Positions 26,709 to 36,605 are shown, counted from the first letter of the stretch. The stretch is DNA of 64,000 bases from an uncultured Ilumatobacter sp. (GCA_905182555.1 CAJJBX010000013.1:62001-126000); one strand, 5' to 3'. Made by a program: numbers and translations. The notes: generated by a model not told the origin, from the sequence alone.

Positions 26709-27934
26709 CGATGGCGGCGGGGGTGGGATTGTCGCCGGCACCCCAGGTGTCGCCAGGCTGGTCGCCGGTCGGAACCCGCAGCGCACCAAGGCCGTCGTTG
26801 GTCATGCAATCAGCAAGCATGTTGTGGAATCGATGCAGCGGCTCTTCGAAGCGTGGCGCCAACGGGCCCGCGGGAACGCCACCACGAGCGAGGCCGCGCT
26901 GACCACGCTGAACGATGTCGATGTCTTCGTTGTTCACATCGACCCAAAACCGGCGCGTCGGTGCAATGGCATCTGCATCTGCATCTGCATCACCATCACC
27001 ATCACGCACACCGTCGGGAAGGAGCATCGTGCAGGTTTCTCGGGTGATGCCGGGGGCGAGCGGATCGAGGCGCATCATCCACACATGGTTCGGCAGAACA
27101 GAGAGGATGACGTTCGGAAAGATCGCAACGAAACGTCCACTCACCAAGTCAGAAGCATCGAGTCCTTGCGCTTCGGGCAGCGCCAGCCAGTCGTCGCGCT
27201 CGTCGCCTGAGACCGGCGTGGTGGTCTGCCCGCAGTACATGCCCCGGCCCTGGTATCGGTAGTGATCGGCAACCCGCGACACCTTCGCGAGCTCGGGATG
27301 GACCCACGTCAGGTGGTAATACTCCTGGAAGTTTTCAGTGATCAGCTTCCAGTTCGCCTGGACGTCGAGCGACTCCTGGTGCACAGTCGACCACGTGTCG
27401 AGGTGGTACCCAGCCATCCGATCGGCAATGCTCGACATCGAGGAGCGGCGGCGTGTCGTCGGAGAGACAGGCAAAGAGCAACACGCCCCACGTGTCGACG
27501 CGGACGGGGAGCAAGCCGAATTCAGACTTGTCGAAGTCGTCGCGCGGCACTTCGTTGAAGAACGGCGTCGCCTTCAGCGCGCCGTCCAGCGAGTAGCCCC
27601 ACCGGTGATAGGGGCAGCGGATCGTGCCGGCGATATCGCAGTCGGCCTCGGCCAGTTCGGTGCCGCGGTGCCGACACGAGTTGATGAAGCCACGGAGGTC
27701 GCCTGTGTCATTGCGGGTCAGGAGGACCGACTTGGAGCCGACCTGGCGAACGAGCATCCGCCCAGCAACGGCCTCGTCGGCGATTCCGACGCAGACCCAG
27801 GCTTGGCCGAAGACACGACGCTGTTCCACAAAATAGAACTCATCGCTCGCGTAGGCAGCCGGATCGAGGCCCGTCGCAGTACGCATTGGGCGGCGCGTCC
27901 CCACCCATGATGCCTCGTCTGTCCAGCTTGTCAC
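26686..27934 (-). CDS. Rieske non-haem iron oxygenase, large subunit (frameshifted near 27435)
   Basis: Two frames on the minus strand form one protein of about 410 residues. The first (from 27934) has the Rieske cluster ligands CRHRG and CPYHRWGYSLDG. The second (ending at 26686) has the mononuclear iron segment NWKLITENFQEYYHLTWVHPEL. Their break lies in SDDTPPLL/SMSSIADRM near 27435 and needs one base change in count. A low-complexity DGDGDADADADA stretch near 26980 is unusual for the family. Such enzymes hydroxylate or demethylate amines and aromatics; the ferredoxin reductase at 22.4 kb is the likely partner. The 3' end is supplied by a palindromic repeat. Confidence 0.8.
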
Positions 27935-28009
27935 GGCGCTGATTCTCCACTGCTACCGATGCTCGGTCAACGCCGATCGTGTCATGTGGATTCGAACCGC
28001 TGCTCTGAG

Positions 28010-28050
28010 ACAGAGTTGCGAAAGGGGCCTGACCCCATGCGTAACTCTGT
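28010..28050. repeat. Palindromic repeat, copy B
   Basis: Arms ACAGAGTTGCG and the nearly complementary CGTAACTCTGT enclose GGGGCCTGACCCC. It shares with copy C the flank GCTGCTCTGAG, and runs opposite to copies A and D. It sits just upstream of a short remnant of a protease-like gene. Confidence 0.88.
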
Positions 28051-28052
28051 GC

Positions 28053-28199
28053 GCATGTCGGGCAAGATCGCAGCGTCGTTGGCAAGCGCTGCAGCCAAAG
28101 TTCGCTTCGCCGGAGGGCGTCAAGCTCGAGAACCAGGTGCTCGTCACGGCCGACGGCCCTGAACTCCTCACGCACTTTGCGCTCGACCTGCAGCTCTGA
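28053..28199 (+). pseudogene. Possible remnant of an M24-type peptidase C terminus
   Basis: In one plus frame the last 37 residues read PEGVKLENQVLVTADGPELL then THFALDLQL. This resembles the C-terminal strands of M24-family (Xaa-Pro aminopeptidase or creatinase-like) proteins, which end with a v-x-LENQ-vvVT-dG-e-LLT pattern. Nothing upstream in frame continues the protein; the palindromic repeat B begins just before. The match is short, so this is a weak call. Confidence 0.35.
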
Positions 28200-28262
28200 G
28201 CAGGCGCGCCACACTTGATGGCACGAGGCCGACCGACGATCACCGGGTGCGAAAACGACAAC

Positions 28263-28288
28263 AACCCTCTGGCCTGAGCCTGAGGGTT
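28263..28288 (-). terminator. Bidirectional-looking hairpin after the csp operon
   Basis: AACCCTC and GAGGGTT (7 bp) pair across a 12-base loop; on the minus strand GTTGTTGT follows. It sits 25 bp beyond the stop of the small charged protein and probably ends the cold-shock transcript. Confidence 0.55.
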
Positions 28289-28313
28289 ATTGTGAGATTC
28301 GGACTGGTGACCG

Positions 28314-28625
28314 TCAGTCGGTCGACTCGGCCGCTTCTTTTTCGGCGTCCTCTTCACGAGGCTCAGGCGCTTCGCCTAAGCCCATCTTGTGAAAAAGATC
28401 AGCCTTGCGGTAATCGAAGTCGTCCTGAATGACGTCACCCGCGGCGAAGGACTCGTTCAGGATGCGAAACTCTTCGAGTAGCGCGTCCTCATCGGGTGCA
28501 TCGTCGTCATCGTTCTCATCTTTGGCAGCGCTTTTTCCGTGGCGAATAGCCTGTTTTTCGGCCTTCTTTTCCTTCTTACGGAGTTCGCGCTGACGCTTTT
28601 GATATGACTGTGGGCTAGAGGCCAA
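28314..28625 (-). CDS. Small charged coiled protein of unknown function
   Basis: A 103-residue protein, very rich in Lys, Glu and Asp. The start is basic (SYQKRQRELRKKEKKAEKQA) and the middle acidic (DENDDDDAPDEDALLEEFR), ending in an acidic helix. No membrane segment or known domain. It begins 14 bp after the cold-shock gene stop on the same strand, so the two share a transcript, and similar small charged proteins often follow csp genes in actinobacteria. An RNA- or ribosome-associated role is possible but not shown. Confidence 0.7.
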   Translation of the reverse strand: MASSPQSYQKRQRELRKKEKKAEKQAIRHGKSAAKDENDDDDAPDEDALLEEFRILNESFAAGDVIQDDFDYRKADLFHKMGLGEAPEPREEDAEKEAAESTD

Positions 28626-28638
28626 TCAGACCGCCTCC

Positions 28639-28842
28639 TCAGATTACTTTGACGTCGACAGCCTCGGGGCCCTTGCGGCCCGGGGCGATGTCGAACTCGA
28701 CAGTGTCGCCGTCAGCCAGCGAACGACGGCCAGTGCCGGCGATGTTGGAGTAATGAACGAAGACGTCGTCGCCATCGTCACGTGAGATGAAGCCGAAGCC
28801 CTTCTCGTCATTGAAAAACTTGACCGTACCGGTAGTTGCCAT
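28639..28842 (-). CDS. CspA-family cold-shock protein
   Basis: A 67-residue single OB-fold protein of standard length. [10 protein letters not shown] is the RNP1 motif and VFVHYSNI the RNP2 motif, the aromatic patches that bind single-stranded RNA and DNA. It acts as an RNA chaperone. AAGGAG-like purines (from AGTTAATAAGGAGCCAC) lie just before the ATG at 28842, giving a strong ribosome binding site. It heads a two-gene unit with the small charged protein. Confidence 0.95.
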   Translation of the reverse strand: MATTGTVKFFNDEKGFGFISRDDGDDVFVHYSNIAGTGRRSLADGDTVEFDIAPGRKGPEAVDVKVI

Positions 28843-28949
28843 TGTGGCTCCTTATTAACTTCCGGGCCACTTTGACCCGTGTTCAACCGCCCACTCTAAT
28901 GAGTGAGGGGACCGAACACACCGCGGCACGCCTCCGTGGCGCGTGTGCG

Positions 28950-29575
28950 TTACGCCACTCCAAGTCGGCGAAGCCGCGCGATTGCGAAGGGGCGATAGCC
29001 CGTGAAGGCCAGACGGAGCAGGATCGCGCCCGCCATAACGATGCCAACGGCGCCACCAGCGACGAGCGCTGCGTCAGCCACGGAAAGGCCGTAGACGAGC
29101 CAGAGCAACGCCTCGACGAACGACATGTTCCACGTTCCCGCCGAGACGCCATCGAGTGCCCGAGTGCGATGTGCAGCCACGACGGCTGGCGCGAGCTGAA
29201 TGCCATAGCAGAGGCCAATTGCCAGACCGGCCACTTCCCAGCCGGCTGCAAGCAGAAAAGGAAGCGGCACCATGCCGAGCCCGAATGCTCCAATCGCCAT
29301 GCCGCCAACGCTGCGTATGCCGACCGTCTTGACATACAGGACCGCAATCGATGCGTAGAGGAGGAACGACACGCTCGAGACGGGCAGCAGCGCCCACAGC
29401 GGCGGCTTCTCGCGTATGCAGTCCACCAGCCGTTGATTGCCATGCTCACGCCAATCCATACGGGAGACACACCGTCAACGCTGCGCGTCTTCATCAATCG
29501 CCGGGCCTGAGGGAAGGCCATGCCGGATCCCAAGACACTGGCGGCAATCACTACGAGATTGAGTATGAGGTTCAC
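28950..29575 (-). CDS. PQ-loop (SWEET/SemiSWEET-like) membrane protein, frameshifted near 29415
   Basis: Two frames on the minus strand make one protein of about 205 residues with seven hydrophobic stretches. The first PQ-loop is FPQARRLMKTRSVDGVSPVW with NGWWTAY after it; the second is LAPAVVAAHRTRALDGVSAG with LWLVYG. The break falls just after GWWTAY: one missing base restores a continuous reading into REKPPLWALLPVS. PQ-loop proteins move small solutes such as sugars or amino acids; the substrate is unknown. It diverges from the CGNR protein at 29.7 kb. Confidence 0.75.
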
Positions 29576-29690
29576 GGAACACTCCCTTCGAGGGGCCGAC
29601 GTCGATCACAATCGGGCCTGACAGTTTGTAAGTAGTCAAACTCTACTGACTCCTTACATTTGCGAGATGCGCTAGCTTGACGATGTGTAT

Positions 29691-30260
29691 GTGACTTCGG
29701 GCAACGACACCGAGATCCAGCTGACGATCGATGCAGCCATCGAATTTGCCAATGCGATCAACGACGCCATTAATGACACCGGCGAGGTCCTCGAACCCGA
29801 AGCGGCACGCCAGCTCCTTCACGACCAGGGATTTTCACGTGCCGCTACCGCTCCGATTGCAGCAGTCCGTCGGTTGACGCAGCGCATGTTCGACCTCCTC
29901 CCCCGCCTCGCAACACTGCCAACCAGCGACATTGGTCCAGCTGGAACCTGGGTCAACGCCGAGCTGACCGAGCTCACCGTCGCCCCCTCGCTCAGCGACC
30001 ACGACGGCTCCAACCTCCATGTGCACTGGACACCCCCGTCAGCCACATTCGACGACCAAGTCATGGCAGATGTACTGATGGCCATCACCCAAGACCTCTG
30101 CGAACACGGAGTGAAGCGCTTCGGCCGATGCGCCGCCGATGACTGCGAGCACCTCTTCTACGATTCGTCTCGTAACGGGTCTCGGCGGTTTTGCTCCAAT
30201 CCGCGGTGTGCAAGCCGCACCCATACCGCTGATCATCGAAAGCGCCGGAAGGCCCGCTGA
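29691..30260 (+). CDS. CGNR zinc-finger protein (ABATE-like)
   Basis: About 189 residues. The C terminus (RFGRCAADDCEHLFYDSSRN, then GSRRFCSNPRCASRTHTADH) is a CGNR-type zinc finger with four Cys, which usually binds DNA. The N-terminal two thirds is the helical ABATE-like stress domain. CASR replaces the CGNR core, a minor variation. These are putative stress-responsive transcription regulators. The start is GTG 29691 or 29685. It is followed 3 bp later by the GNAT gene, so they are co-transcribed. Confidence 0.78.
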   Translation: MTSGNDTEIQLTIDAAIEFANAINDAINDTGEVLEPEAARQLLHDQGFSRAATAPIAAVRRLTQRMFDLLPRLATLPTSDIGPAGTWVNAELTELTVAPSLSDHDGSNLHVHWTPPSATFDDQVMADVLMAITQDLCEHGVKRFGRCAADDCEHLFYDSSRNGSRRFCSNPRCASRTHTADHRKRRKAR

Positions 30261-30262
30261 TC

Positions 30263-31015
30263 ATGTCGGACTACACCAACGAACTCGGCCAGCCAATCGG
30301 CCAAGCCCTTCCCAACTGGCAGCCCAGCACCCTGCCGTCTCGCTCACAGATGCATGGTCGGCTCGTCAACCTCGAGCCGATAGATCTCGACCTGCACTGC
30401 GCTGACCTGTTCGATGCCTTCGCGCTCGACACCGATGGCCGCAACTGGACCTATCTCCCGCACGGCCCTTTTACCGACATCGACGCCTTCGGAACCTGGA
30501 TGGCCGCGACCTGCTTCGAAGACGATCCGCTGTTCCACACGATCGTCGACACATCGACCGGTCGAGCCGTCGGTTTCGCGAGCTATCAACGAATCGAGCC
30601 GAACGTCGGCAGCATTGAGGTCGGTTACATCAATTTCTCGCCGGCTCTGCAGCGCACACCGCTCGCCACCGAAGCAATGTTCCTGATGATGCGCCGAGCA
30701 TTCGACGAACTCGGCTACCGCCGATACGAGTGGAAATGCGACGCGCACAATGCCGCATCGCAGGCGGCTGCGCGGCGACTCGGGTTTACTTACGAAGGTA
30801 CCTTCCGCCAGGCAATCATCTACAAGGGCCGCACCCGCGACACCACGTGGTTCTCGATCACCGACGTCGAGTGGCAGGCCAGAAAGATCGAGTTCGAACG
30901 TTGGCTCGACCCAACGAACTTCGACTCCAACGAGTCCTCGACTTCTTTGCCGAAAAGCTGCTCTGAGACAGAGTTGCGAAAGGGGCCTGACCCCATACGC
31001 AACTCTGTGAGTTGA
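30263..31015 (+). CDS. GNAT-family N-acetyltransferase
   Basis: About 250 residues. The family features are a long N-terminal segment with LVNLEPIDLDLH, SIEVGYINFSPALQRTPLATEAMFLMM (the acetyl-CoA strand and helix region), YRRYEWKCDAHNAASQAAARRLGF and the RQAIIYKGRTRDTTWF end, typical of the RimJ/RimL-like group. It acetylates an amino group, on a protein or small molecule. The last 18 residues (SETELRKGPDPIRNSVS) are encoded by palindromic repeat copy C, which has evidently fused onto the 3' end and replaced the original stop. Confidence 0.82.
   Translation: MSDYTNELGQPIGQALPNWQPSTLPSRSQMHGRLVNLEPIDLDLHCADLFDAFALDTDGRNWTYLPHGPFTDIDAFGTWMAATCFEDDPLFHTIVDTSTGRAVGFASYQRIEPNVGSIEVGYINFSPALQRTPLATEAMFLMMRRAFDELGYRRYEWKCDAHNAASQAAARRLGFTYEGTFRQAIIYKGRTRDTTWFSITDVEWQARKIEFERWLDPTNFDSNESSTSLPKSCSETELRKGPDPIRNSVS
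30968..31008. repeat. Palindromic repeat, copy C
   Basis: Perfect 11-base arms ACAGAGTTGCG/CGCAACTCTGT enclose a GGGG/CCCC inner stem. It is the most symmetrical of the four copies and shares the flank GCTGCTCTGAG with copy B. It lies inside the GNAT reading frame and only 9 bp from the stop of the convergent membrane protein. Confidence 0.9.
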
Positions 31016-31016
31016 A

Positions 31017-31362
31017 TCACGCGGTCGGCGCATTCGAACGCAACAGCACGGCGACGACTCCGACGACCCCGACGGCCAGCACGAATGCCCCGGCCACCTT
31101 GGGCGTCACCTTGCCAAGAAAGTCTGAAACCGGCGTGGTGTCACCGTCGACACCCTGAATCAACTTGCCCGGTGCGTGGCGGCGATAGTGGCCAGCCCTG
31201 GCGGTTGAGCAACTTAACCACGCAGCGCTGTGCGTGCGAAACGTCGGGCGGTCCTTCGATTTTCACCGCACCGTCGTCGAGTTCGGCACGGTCAGCCAGT
31301 TCTCGAAGGCCGCGTTCCATCAGGCCGCCGACTCGACGAAGGACCTCGACGCCGGAAGACAC
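31017..31362 (-). CDS. Small single-span membrane protein (frameshifted near 31190)
   Basis: Two minus-strand frames fit one protein of about 115 residues. The first (from GTG 31362) reads MERGLRELADRAELDDGAVKIEG to VVKLLNRQGW. The second reads HYRRHAPGKLIQG, then PKVAGAFVLAVGVVGVVAVL, a membrane helix, ending SNAPTA at 31017. A one-base indel near 31190 explains the break. No family recognised; it could be a soluble domain tethered to the membrane. It lies between two copies of the palindromic repeat. Confidence 0.45.
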
Positions 31363-31424
31363 TCATTACATTGCTCCGGCTCATTGCGCGCCACAGCTTC
31401 TTCGAACCGGAGCAGCCGCCCCCA

Positions 31425-31462
31425 ACAGTTGCGCATGGGGTCAGGCCCCTTTCGCAACTCTG
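31425..31462. repeat. Palindromic repeat, copy D
   Basis: ACAGTTGCG at the left pairs with CGCAACT at the right around GGGGTCAGGCCCC. Same orientation as copy A and with the same two-base loss in the left arm. It lies in the 250-bp gap before the acyl-CoA dehydrogenase, which otherwise shows no gene. Confidence 0.88.
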
Positions 31463-31618
31463 CGACCAAGCGGTCACGAATGCATGAGGCAAGCGCAACC
31501 AAGTGCGTATGGCCCTCACGCCTCCGTCGCGTTTTCGCCAGGTTGGGGCGTCCAGCCCGATCCAGACGGAGCGTTCTGCCTATGTTCGGCTTAACCAATC
31601 GACGAGCAGGAGCCGACC

Positions 31619-32953
31619 ATGGCATGGGATTTCGAGACCGAACCAGAATTCGAAGCAAAGCTCGCGTGGATGCGCGAGTTCGTGAAGAAGGAGATCTTCC
31701 CGCTCGAAACACTCGCTCCGGAGTTCCGCAGCCCTGAGGGTCGTGAGGCTTTCGCCAAAATCACCGAGCCGCTGAAGCAACAAGTCAAAGACCAAGGCCT
31801 GTGGGCGGCGCACCTGCCGCCCGAACTCGGTGGCGGCGGTTTCGGGCAGGTCAAGCTCGGGCTGATGCATGAGATCCTCGGCCAGTCACCGCTCGCCCCG
31901 CGCATCTTCGGCAACAACGCACCCGACTCGGGTAATGCTGAATTGCTGTCGCTCGGTGGCACTGAGGAGCAGAAGGTTAAGTGGATGCAGCCGCTGCTCG
32001 ATCAGAAGATCCGGTCGTGTTTCTCAATGACCGAACCGGGTGCCGGCGCCGACCCGACACTGCTCACGACGCAGGCTGTCCGCGACGGTGGCGAATGGAT
32101 CATCAACGGCCACAAGTGGTTCTCGTCGAACGCATCGGTCTCCGACATCTTGATCGTGATGGTCAAGACCAACCTCGACGAAGACGCCTCGCCGTACCAG
32201 GCGTTCTCGATGATCGTCGTCCCCACCGACACGCCTGGCGTCAACATCCTGCGTGACGTACCGACGATGGGTGAACCCGACCACAAGACCGGCGAGCCAG
32301 GCGGTCATGCGGAGATCCTCTACGAAGACGTACGCGTTCCGTTCGAGAACGTCGTTGGTGGCGAGGCTGGCATCGGCCAGGGCTTTGCGCTCGCTCAAAA
32401 GCGCCTCGGGCCGGGCCGCGTCCATCACGCCATGCGCTGGCTCGGTCAGTCACAGCGAGCATTCGACCTCCTGTGCGAGCGGGCACTGACCCGTTACACC
32501 AAGGGCTCAATCCTTGCCGACAAGCAAATGATCCAAGACTGGATCGCCCAGTCGTACGCCGACCGAGAAGCGGCCCGGCTGCTCACCCTGCAGGCCGCCT
32601 GGAAGATGGACAAACTGCACGAGGCAGGCGGCACCTACAGCGACGCCCGCCTCGAAATCGCGGTCATCAAGTTCTGGGGCGCCAAGGTGTTGCACGACGT
32701 GATCGACCGTGCGATCCAGATCCACGGGTCGCTCGGCTACACCACCGACCTCCCGCTCGAGGCGATGTATCGCGCGGCGCGCGCCGCCCGGATATACGAC
32801 GGCCCAGACGAAGTCCACAAGGTCACCGTTGCCCGCCAGTTGTTGAAGCGTTACCGCCCGAGCGAGCCGAGCATCGACCACGTCCCCACGCGGCGCGCCG
32901 AAGCAATGGAGCGGTACGGCGACGTGTTGGAGGAGCTCGCCATCAACTCGTAG
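31619..32953 (+). CDS. Acyl-CoA dehydrogenase
   Basis: A 444-residue acyl-CoA dehydrogenase of normal length. CFSMTEPGAGADPT is the FAD-binding motif of the beta domain, WIINGHKWFSSNA follows, and DRAIQIHGSLGYTTDLPLE in the C-terminal helical domain is the conserved FAD/catalytic-side segment. It oxidises acyl-CoA to trans-2-enoyl-CoA and passes electrons to ETF. ATG 31619 has AGGAG eight bases upstream. A VOC-type gene follows 50 bp downstream. The chain-length or branched substrate cannot be read from sequence. Confidence 0.92.
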   Translation: MAWDFETEPEFEAKLAWMREFVKKEIFPLETLAPEFRSPEGREAFAKITEPLKQQVKDQGLWAAHLPPELGGGGFGQVKLGLMHEILGQSPLAPRIFGNNAPDSGNAELLSLGGTEEQKVKWMQPLLDQKIRSCFSMTEPGAGADPTLLTTQAVRDGGEWIINGHKWFSSNASVSDILIVMVKTNLDEDASPYQAFSMIVVPTDTPGVNILRDVPTMGEPDHKTGEPGGHAEILYEDVRVPFENVVGGEAGIGQGFALAQKRLGPGRVHHAMRWLGQSQRAFDLLCERALTRYTKGSILADKQMIQDWIAQSYADREAARLLTLQAAWKMDKLHEAGGTYSDARLEIAVIKFWGAKVLHDVIDRAIQIHGSLGYTTDLPLEAMYRAARAARIYDGPDEVHKVTVARQLLKRYRPSEPSIDHVPTRRAEAMERYGDVLEELAINS

Positions 32954-33004
32954 CGCACCGCCCGGCGTCGCTCAACCTGTCAGACCGAGGCCTACTGTGC
33001 AGGT

Positions 33005-33361
33005 ATGCAGTTTGCCGGGGTTCATCACGTGTCGCTCAACGTCACCGACGCTGCCGAGTGCACGCGTTTCTATGTCGATATCGTCGGGATGACCCTGCGT
33101 GAAGATCGGCCTGACTTCCCGTTTGAAGGTGCGTGGTTGCAGGCCGGCGAGCAACAGGTGCACCTGCTCGAAGTCGCTGGCTTCGTACCGCCGAAAGGCC
33201 AACACTTCGCCCTTCGAGTCGCCGATCTCGATGCTGCCAAAGCCGACTTGGAGTCGAAGGGTGTCAAGGCCAGCGACCCGAGTCAGGTCGGCGACATCTG
33301 CCGGCAGGCCTTCTTCCACGACCCGACCGGCAATCTCATCGAGATCAACCAGCCGCTCTGA
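33005..33361 (+). CDS. VOC/glyoxalase-family protein
   Basis: A 118-residue single vicinal-oxygen-chelate domain: FAGVHHVSLNVTDAAECTRF at the start (His ligand), VHLLEVAG, and DPTGNLIEINQPL at the end (Glu ligand). The babbab repeat binds a divalent metal; members are lyases, isomerases or dioxygenases, or simply binding proteins. Start ATG 33005. It probably shares a transcript with the acyl-CoA dehydrogenase. Activity unknown. Confidence 0.8.
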   Translation: MQFAGVHHVSLNVTDAAECTRFYVDIVGMTLREDRPDFPFEGAWLQAGEQQVHLLEVAGFVPPKGQHFALRVADLDAAKADLESKGVKASDPSQVGDICRQAFFHDPTGNLIEINQPL

Positions 33362-33592
33362 GCTGGCCCCAATCCGAGACAAGCAGACAGAAAACCGCAA
33401 CGGCCGAGCCCCTCACAACGAGAAGCCCGGCCGCAGCAGAGTCAGCACCAGATCGAGGTGCTGAGATCAACCCCTCAAAGCTCGATGGGCTGAGTGGTGA
33501 TCAGATCGCTCGGCGACAAGGCACCGAGAACGGAGTTGAGCGTGCTCAATGACCGACGACGGCACCGCAGTATCCGGGCGATCTGGCGCCAC

Positions 33593-34758
<1,166 letters not shown>

Positions 34759-34816
34759 GTGTTGTCTCTTTCTTGTCTTGAGGTACAACGCAACGTGTCT
34801 GGCACGACGCTGCACC

Positions 34817-35281
34817 TCACTGGTTGATTGCGGATTGGAGATTCACTTGCAGCCGGGTGAGAACCCAGCTGAGGGCTTGACGTTCTTCGCGGCCGATGCC
34901 ATGGCGGAGTTCGCCTCGCAGCACCTCGTCGACGCCGACGACACGTGCGGCAAGTTCGCGGCCGTTATCGGTGATGTCGATGCGCCACACTCGTCGGTCG
35001 TCGGGGTCTGGGTGGCGTTCGATCAAGCCGCGCTTCTCGAGACCGTCGACCACAGTGCCCATGGCGGCGCGACCCGTCCCCATTTTTTCGGCGAGCCCAG
35101 TTTGCGTGGTGGCACCGAGCTCGGCGACGTAGGCGAGCAGGCTGGCCTGGGTGAGGTTGAGATCAAGCGGCTTCAGGCGGGAATCGAACGCTTCACGAAT
35201 GAGCCGCGCCGTCGCCATCAGCGTGGACTCGACGCGCAACCATGGCGGTGCGTCAAGTTCGTTGTTGGTCAAGCTGCTCAT
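34817..35281 (-). CDS. MarR-family transcriptional regulator
   Basis: A 154-residue MarR protein from ATG 35281. The winged helix-turn-helix is LLAYVAELGATTQTGLAEKMGTGRAAMGTVVDGLEKRGLIERHPDPDDRRVW, with the DxRxxxI-type wing (DPDDRRVWRID). It is divergent from the acyl-CoA dehydrogenase at 35403 and 58 bp upstream of the thiolase, so it probably represses a fatty-acid degradation regulon and responds to an acyl-CoA or aromatic ligand. A 25-bp palindrome at 35302-35326 between it and the dehydrogenase promoter is a candidate site. Confidence 0.88.
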   Translation of the reverse strand: MSSLTNNELDAPPWLRVESTLMATARLIREAFDSRLKPLDLNLTQASLLAYVAELGATTQTGLAEKMGTGRAAMGTVVDGLEKRGLIERHPDPDDRRVWRIDITDNGRELAARVVGVDEVLRGELRHGIGREERQALSWVLTRLQVNLQSAINQ

Positions 35282-35301
35282 ACGCGTAGGTGGAGTTTCG
35301 G

Positions 35302-35326
35302 TCACACTGTGCCTGGCACAGTGTGA
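35302..35326. repeat. 25-bp palindrome between MarR and acyl-CoA dehydrogenase
   Basis: TCACACTGTGCC and GGCACAGTGTGA are perfect inverted halves with one base (T) between them. A near-identical copy occurs at 55084-55109 in an unrelated intergenic gap, which argues for a dispersed repeat; yet its place 10 bp upstream of a -35 box would also suit an operator. Confidence 0.75.
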
Positions 35327-35335
35327 GCGTCCGTC

Positions 35336-35364
35336 TGGACACTTACTGTACGACGTCATACAAT
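35336..35364 (+). promoter_or_regulatory. Sigma-70-type promoter of the acyl-CoA dehydrogenase gene
   Basis: TGGACA (35336-35341) and TACAAT (35359-35364) are separated by exactly 17 bp. The start codon of the dehydrogenase lies 38 bp beyond, with AGGAGA in front. The best-formed promoter I see in the window. Confidence 0.65.
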
Positions 35365-35402
35365 CGACTGCAACACGAACCTCGAGCCAGGAGAAGCACT
35401 AC

Positions 35403-36605
35403 ATGAGCACGATGACTGAGACCAACGTTGCGGAGTTCCGCAAGAAGTGCGTTGACTTCATGGACACCTACGCCGTCAAGTCGGGCAAGGCAATGCCGTC
35501 CCTCGACGACCAGAAGGCCTACCTTGCAGCTGCTGCGGGCGCAGGCTTGGCCGGCGTTCCGTTTGCCGAGGAGTTCGGCGGCGGCGGCTTGACCCTCGAG
35601 CACGAAAAGGTGTGGCGCGAAGTCAAGGGCAACTACCGAATGATGGACAGCGAGTTCATCATCAGCCATGGCATGTGCCTGCCGATGCTCAACGAGTACG
35701 GCAACGACGAGCAGAAGACTGCGTACATGGCCGACATGATTTCAGGCAAAACCATGTGGTGCCAGATGTTCTCCGAGCCCGGCGCCGGTTCCGACGTTGC
35801 GTCACTGCAGTCGAAGTGCGAACTCGACGGCGATGAGTGGATACTCAACGGCCAGAAGGTCTGGACGACACTCGCTCACAAGTCGCAGTACGGCGTCGTC
35901 GTGGCGCGCACCGACCCCGAGCAGGTCAAGCACGCTGGGCTGTCGATGTTCATCCTCGATATGGCCGCACCCGGCGTCGAGATCCGCCCGATCCATCAGA
36001 TCGACGGCGGGAGCCACTTCAACGAGGTGTTCTTCACCGACGTTCGCATCCCCAAGGACCATCTGCTCGGCGAGTACAACGCTGGCTGGAAGCTCGCCAC
36101 CGCAATGCTCATGTACGAGCGCGTCGCCATTGGCGGCGCCGGCTCCGGCAAGATCAACCAGCCGACCTACAAGCTACTCAAGAGCGCCGCTGAAGAGAGC
36201 GGCAAGCTGCAAGACCCAGTCGTGCGCGACCAGCTCATGAAGATCTACGCGATGGAGACCACGAAGTCAATGGTGGCAATGCGCAATAATGCCGAGCAAA
36301 AGGCGGGCAAGACACCGGGCCCTGGCGGCTCACTCGGCAAGCTCTTTGGATCGAACATCGCTTGGAAGATGCGAGAAATCGCACTCGAAATCGCCGGTAT
36401 GTCATCGATTGCATGGGACCCGGCCGACGCAAGCGGTGCCGAGCGTCAGCGCATTGTCCTCAATAGCTTCCAATCATCGATCGCCGGCGGCACCGACGAA
36501 ATCCAGCGCAACATCATCGGCGATCGCGTTCTCGGCCTCCCGCGCGACATCAGCGTCGACAAAGGCGTGCCCTTCAATCAGACCAAGGTCGGCACCCAGG
36601 CCTAA
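35403..36605 (+). CDS. Acyl-CoA dehydrogenase
   Basis: A 400-residue acyl-CoA dehydrogenase. MFSEPGAGSDVASL is the FAD motif, WILNGQKVWTTLAHKSQ follows, and SSIAGGTDEIQRNIIGDRVLGLPRD at the end is the conserved C-terminal FAD-contact region. The frame is open back to 35151, but ATG 35403 follows AGGAGA and a good promoter. Divergent from the MarR gene, its likely regulator. Oxidises an acyl-CoA thioester and hands electrons to ETF. Confidence 0.92.
   Translation: MSTMTETNVAEFRKKCVDFMDTYAVKSGKAMPSLDDQKAYLAAAAGAGLAGVPFAEEFGGGGLTLEHEKVWREVKGNYRMMDSEFIISHGMCLPMLNEYGNDEQKTAYMADMISGKTMWCQMFSEPGAGSDVASLQSKCELDGDEWILNGQKVWTTLAHKSQYGVVVARTDPEQVKHAGLSMFILDMAAPGVEIRPIHQIDGGSHFNEVFFTDVRIPKDHLLGEYNAGWKLATAMLMYERVAIGGAGSGKINQPTYKLLKSAAEESGKLQDPVVRDQLMKIYAMETTKSMVAMRNNAEQKAGKTPGPGGSLGKLFGSNIAWKMREIALEIAGMSSIAWDPADASGAERQRIVLNSFQSSIAGGTDEIQRNIIGDRVLGLPRDISVDKGVPFNQTKVGTQA

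Noticed and set aside
26670-31462. Insertion sequence carrying the palindromes
   Set aside because: No transposase frame and no longer flanking duplication between copies.
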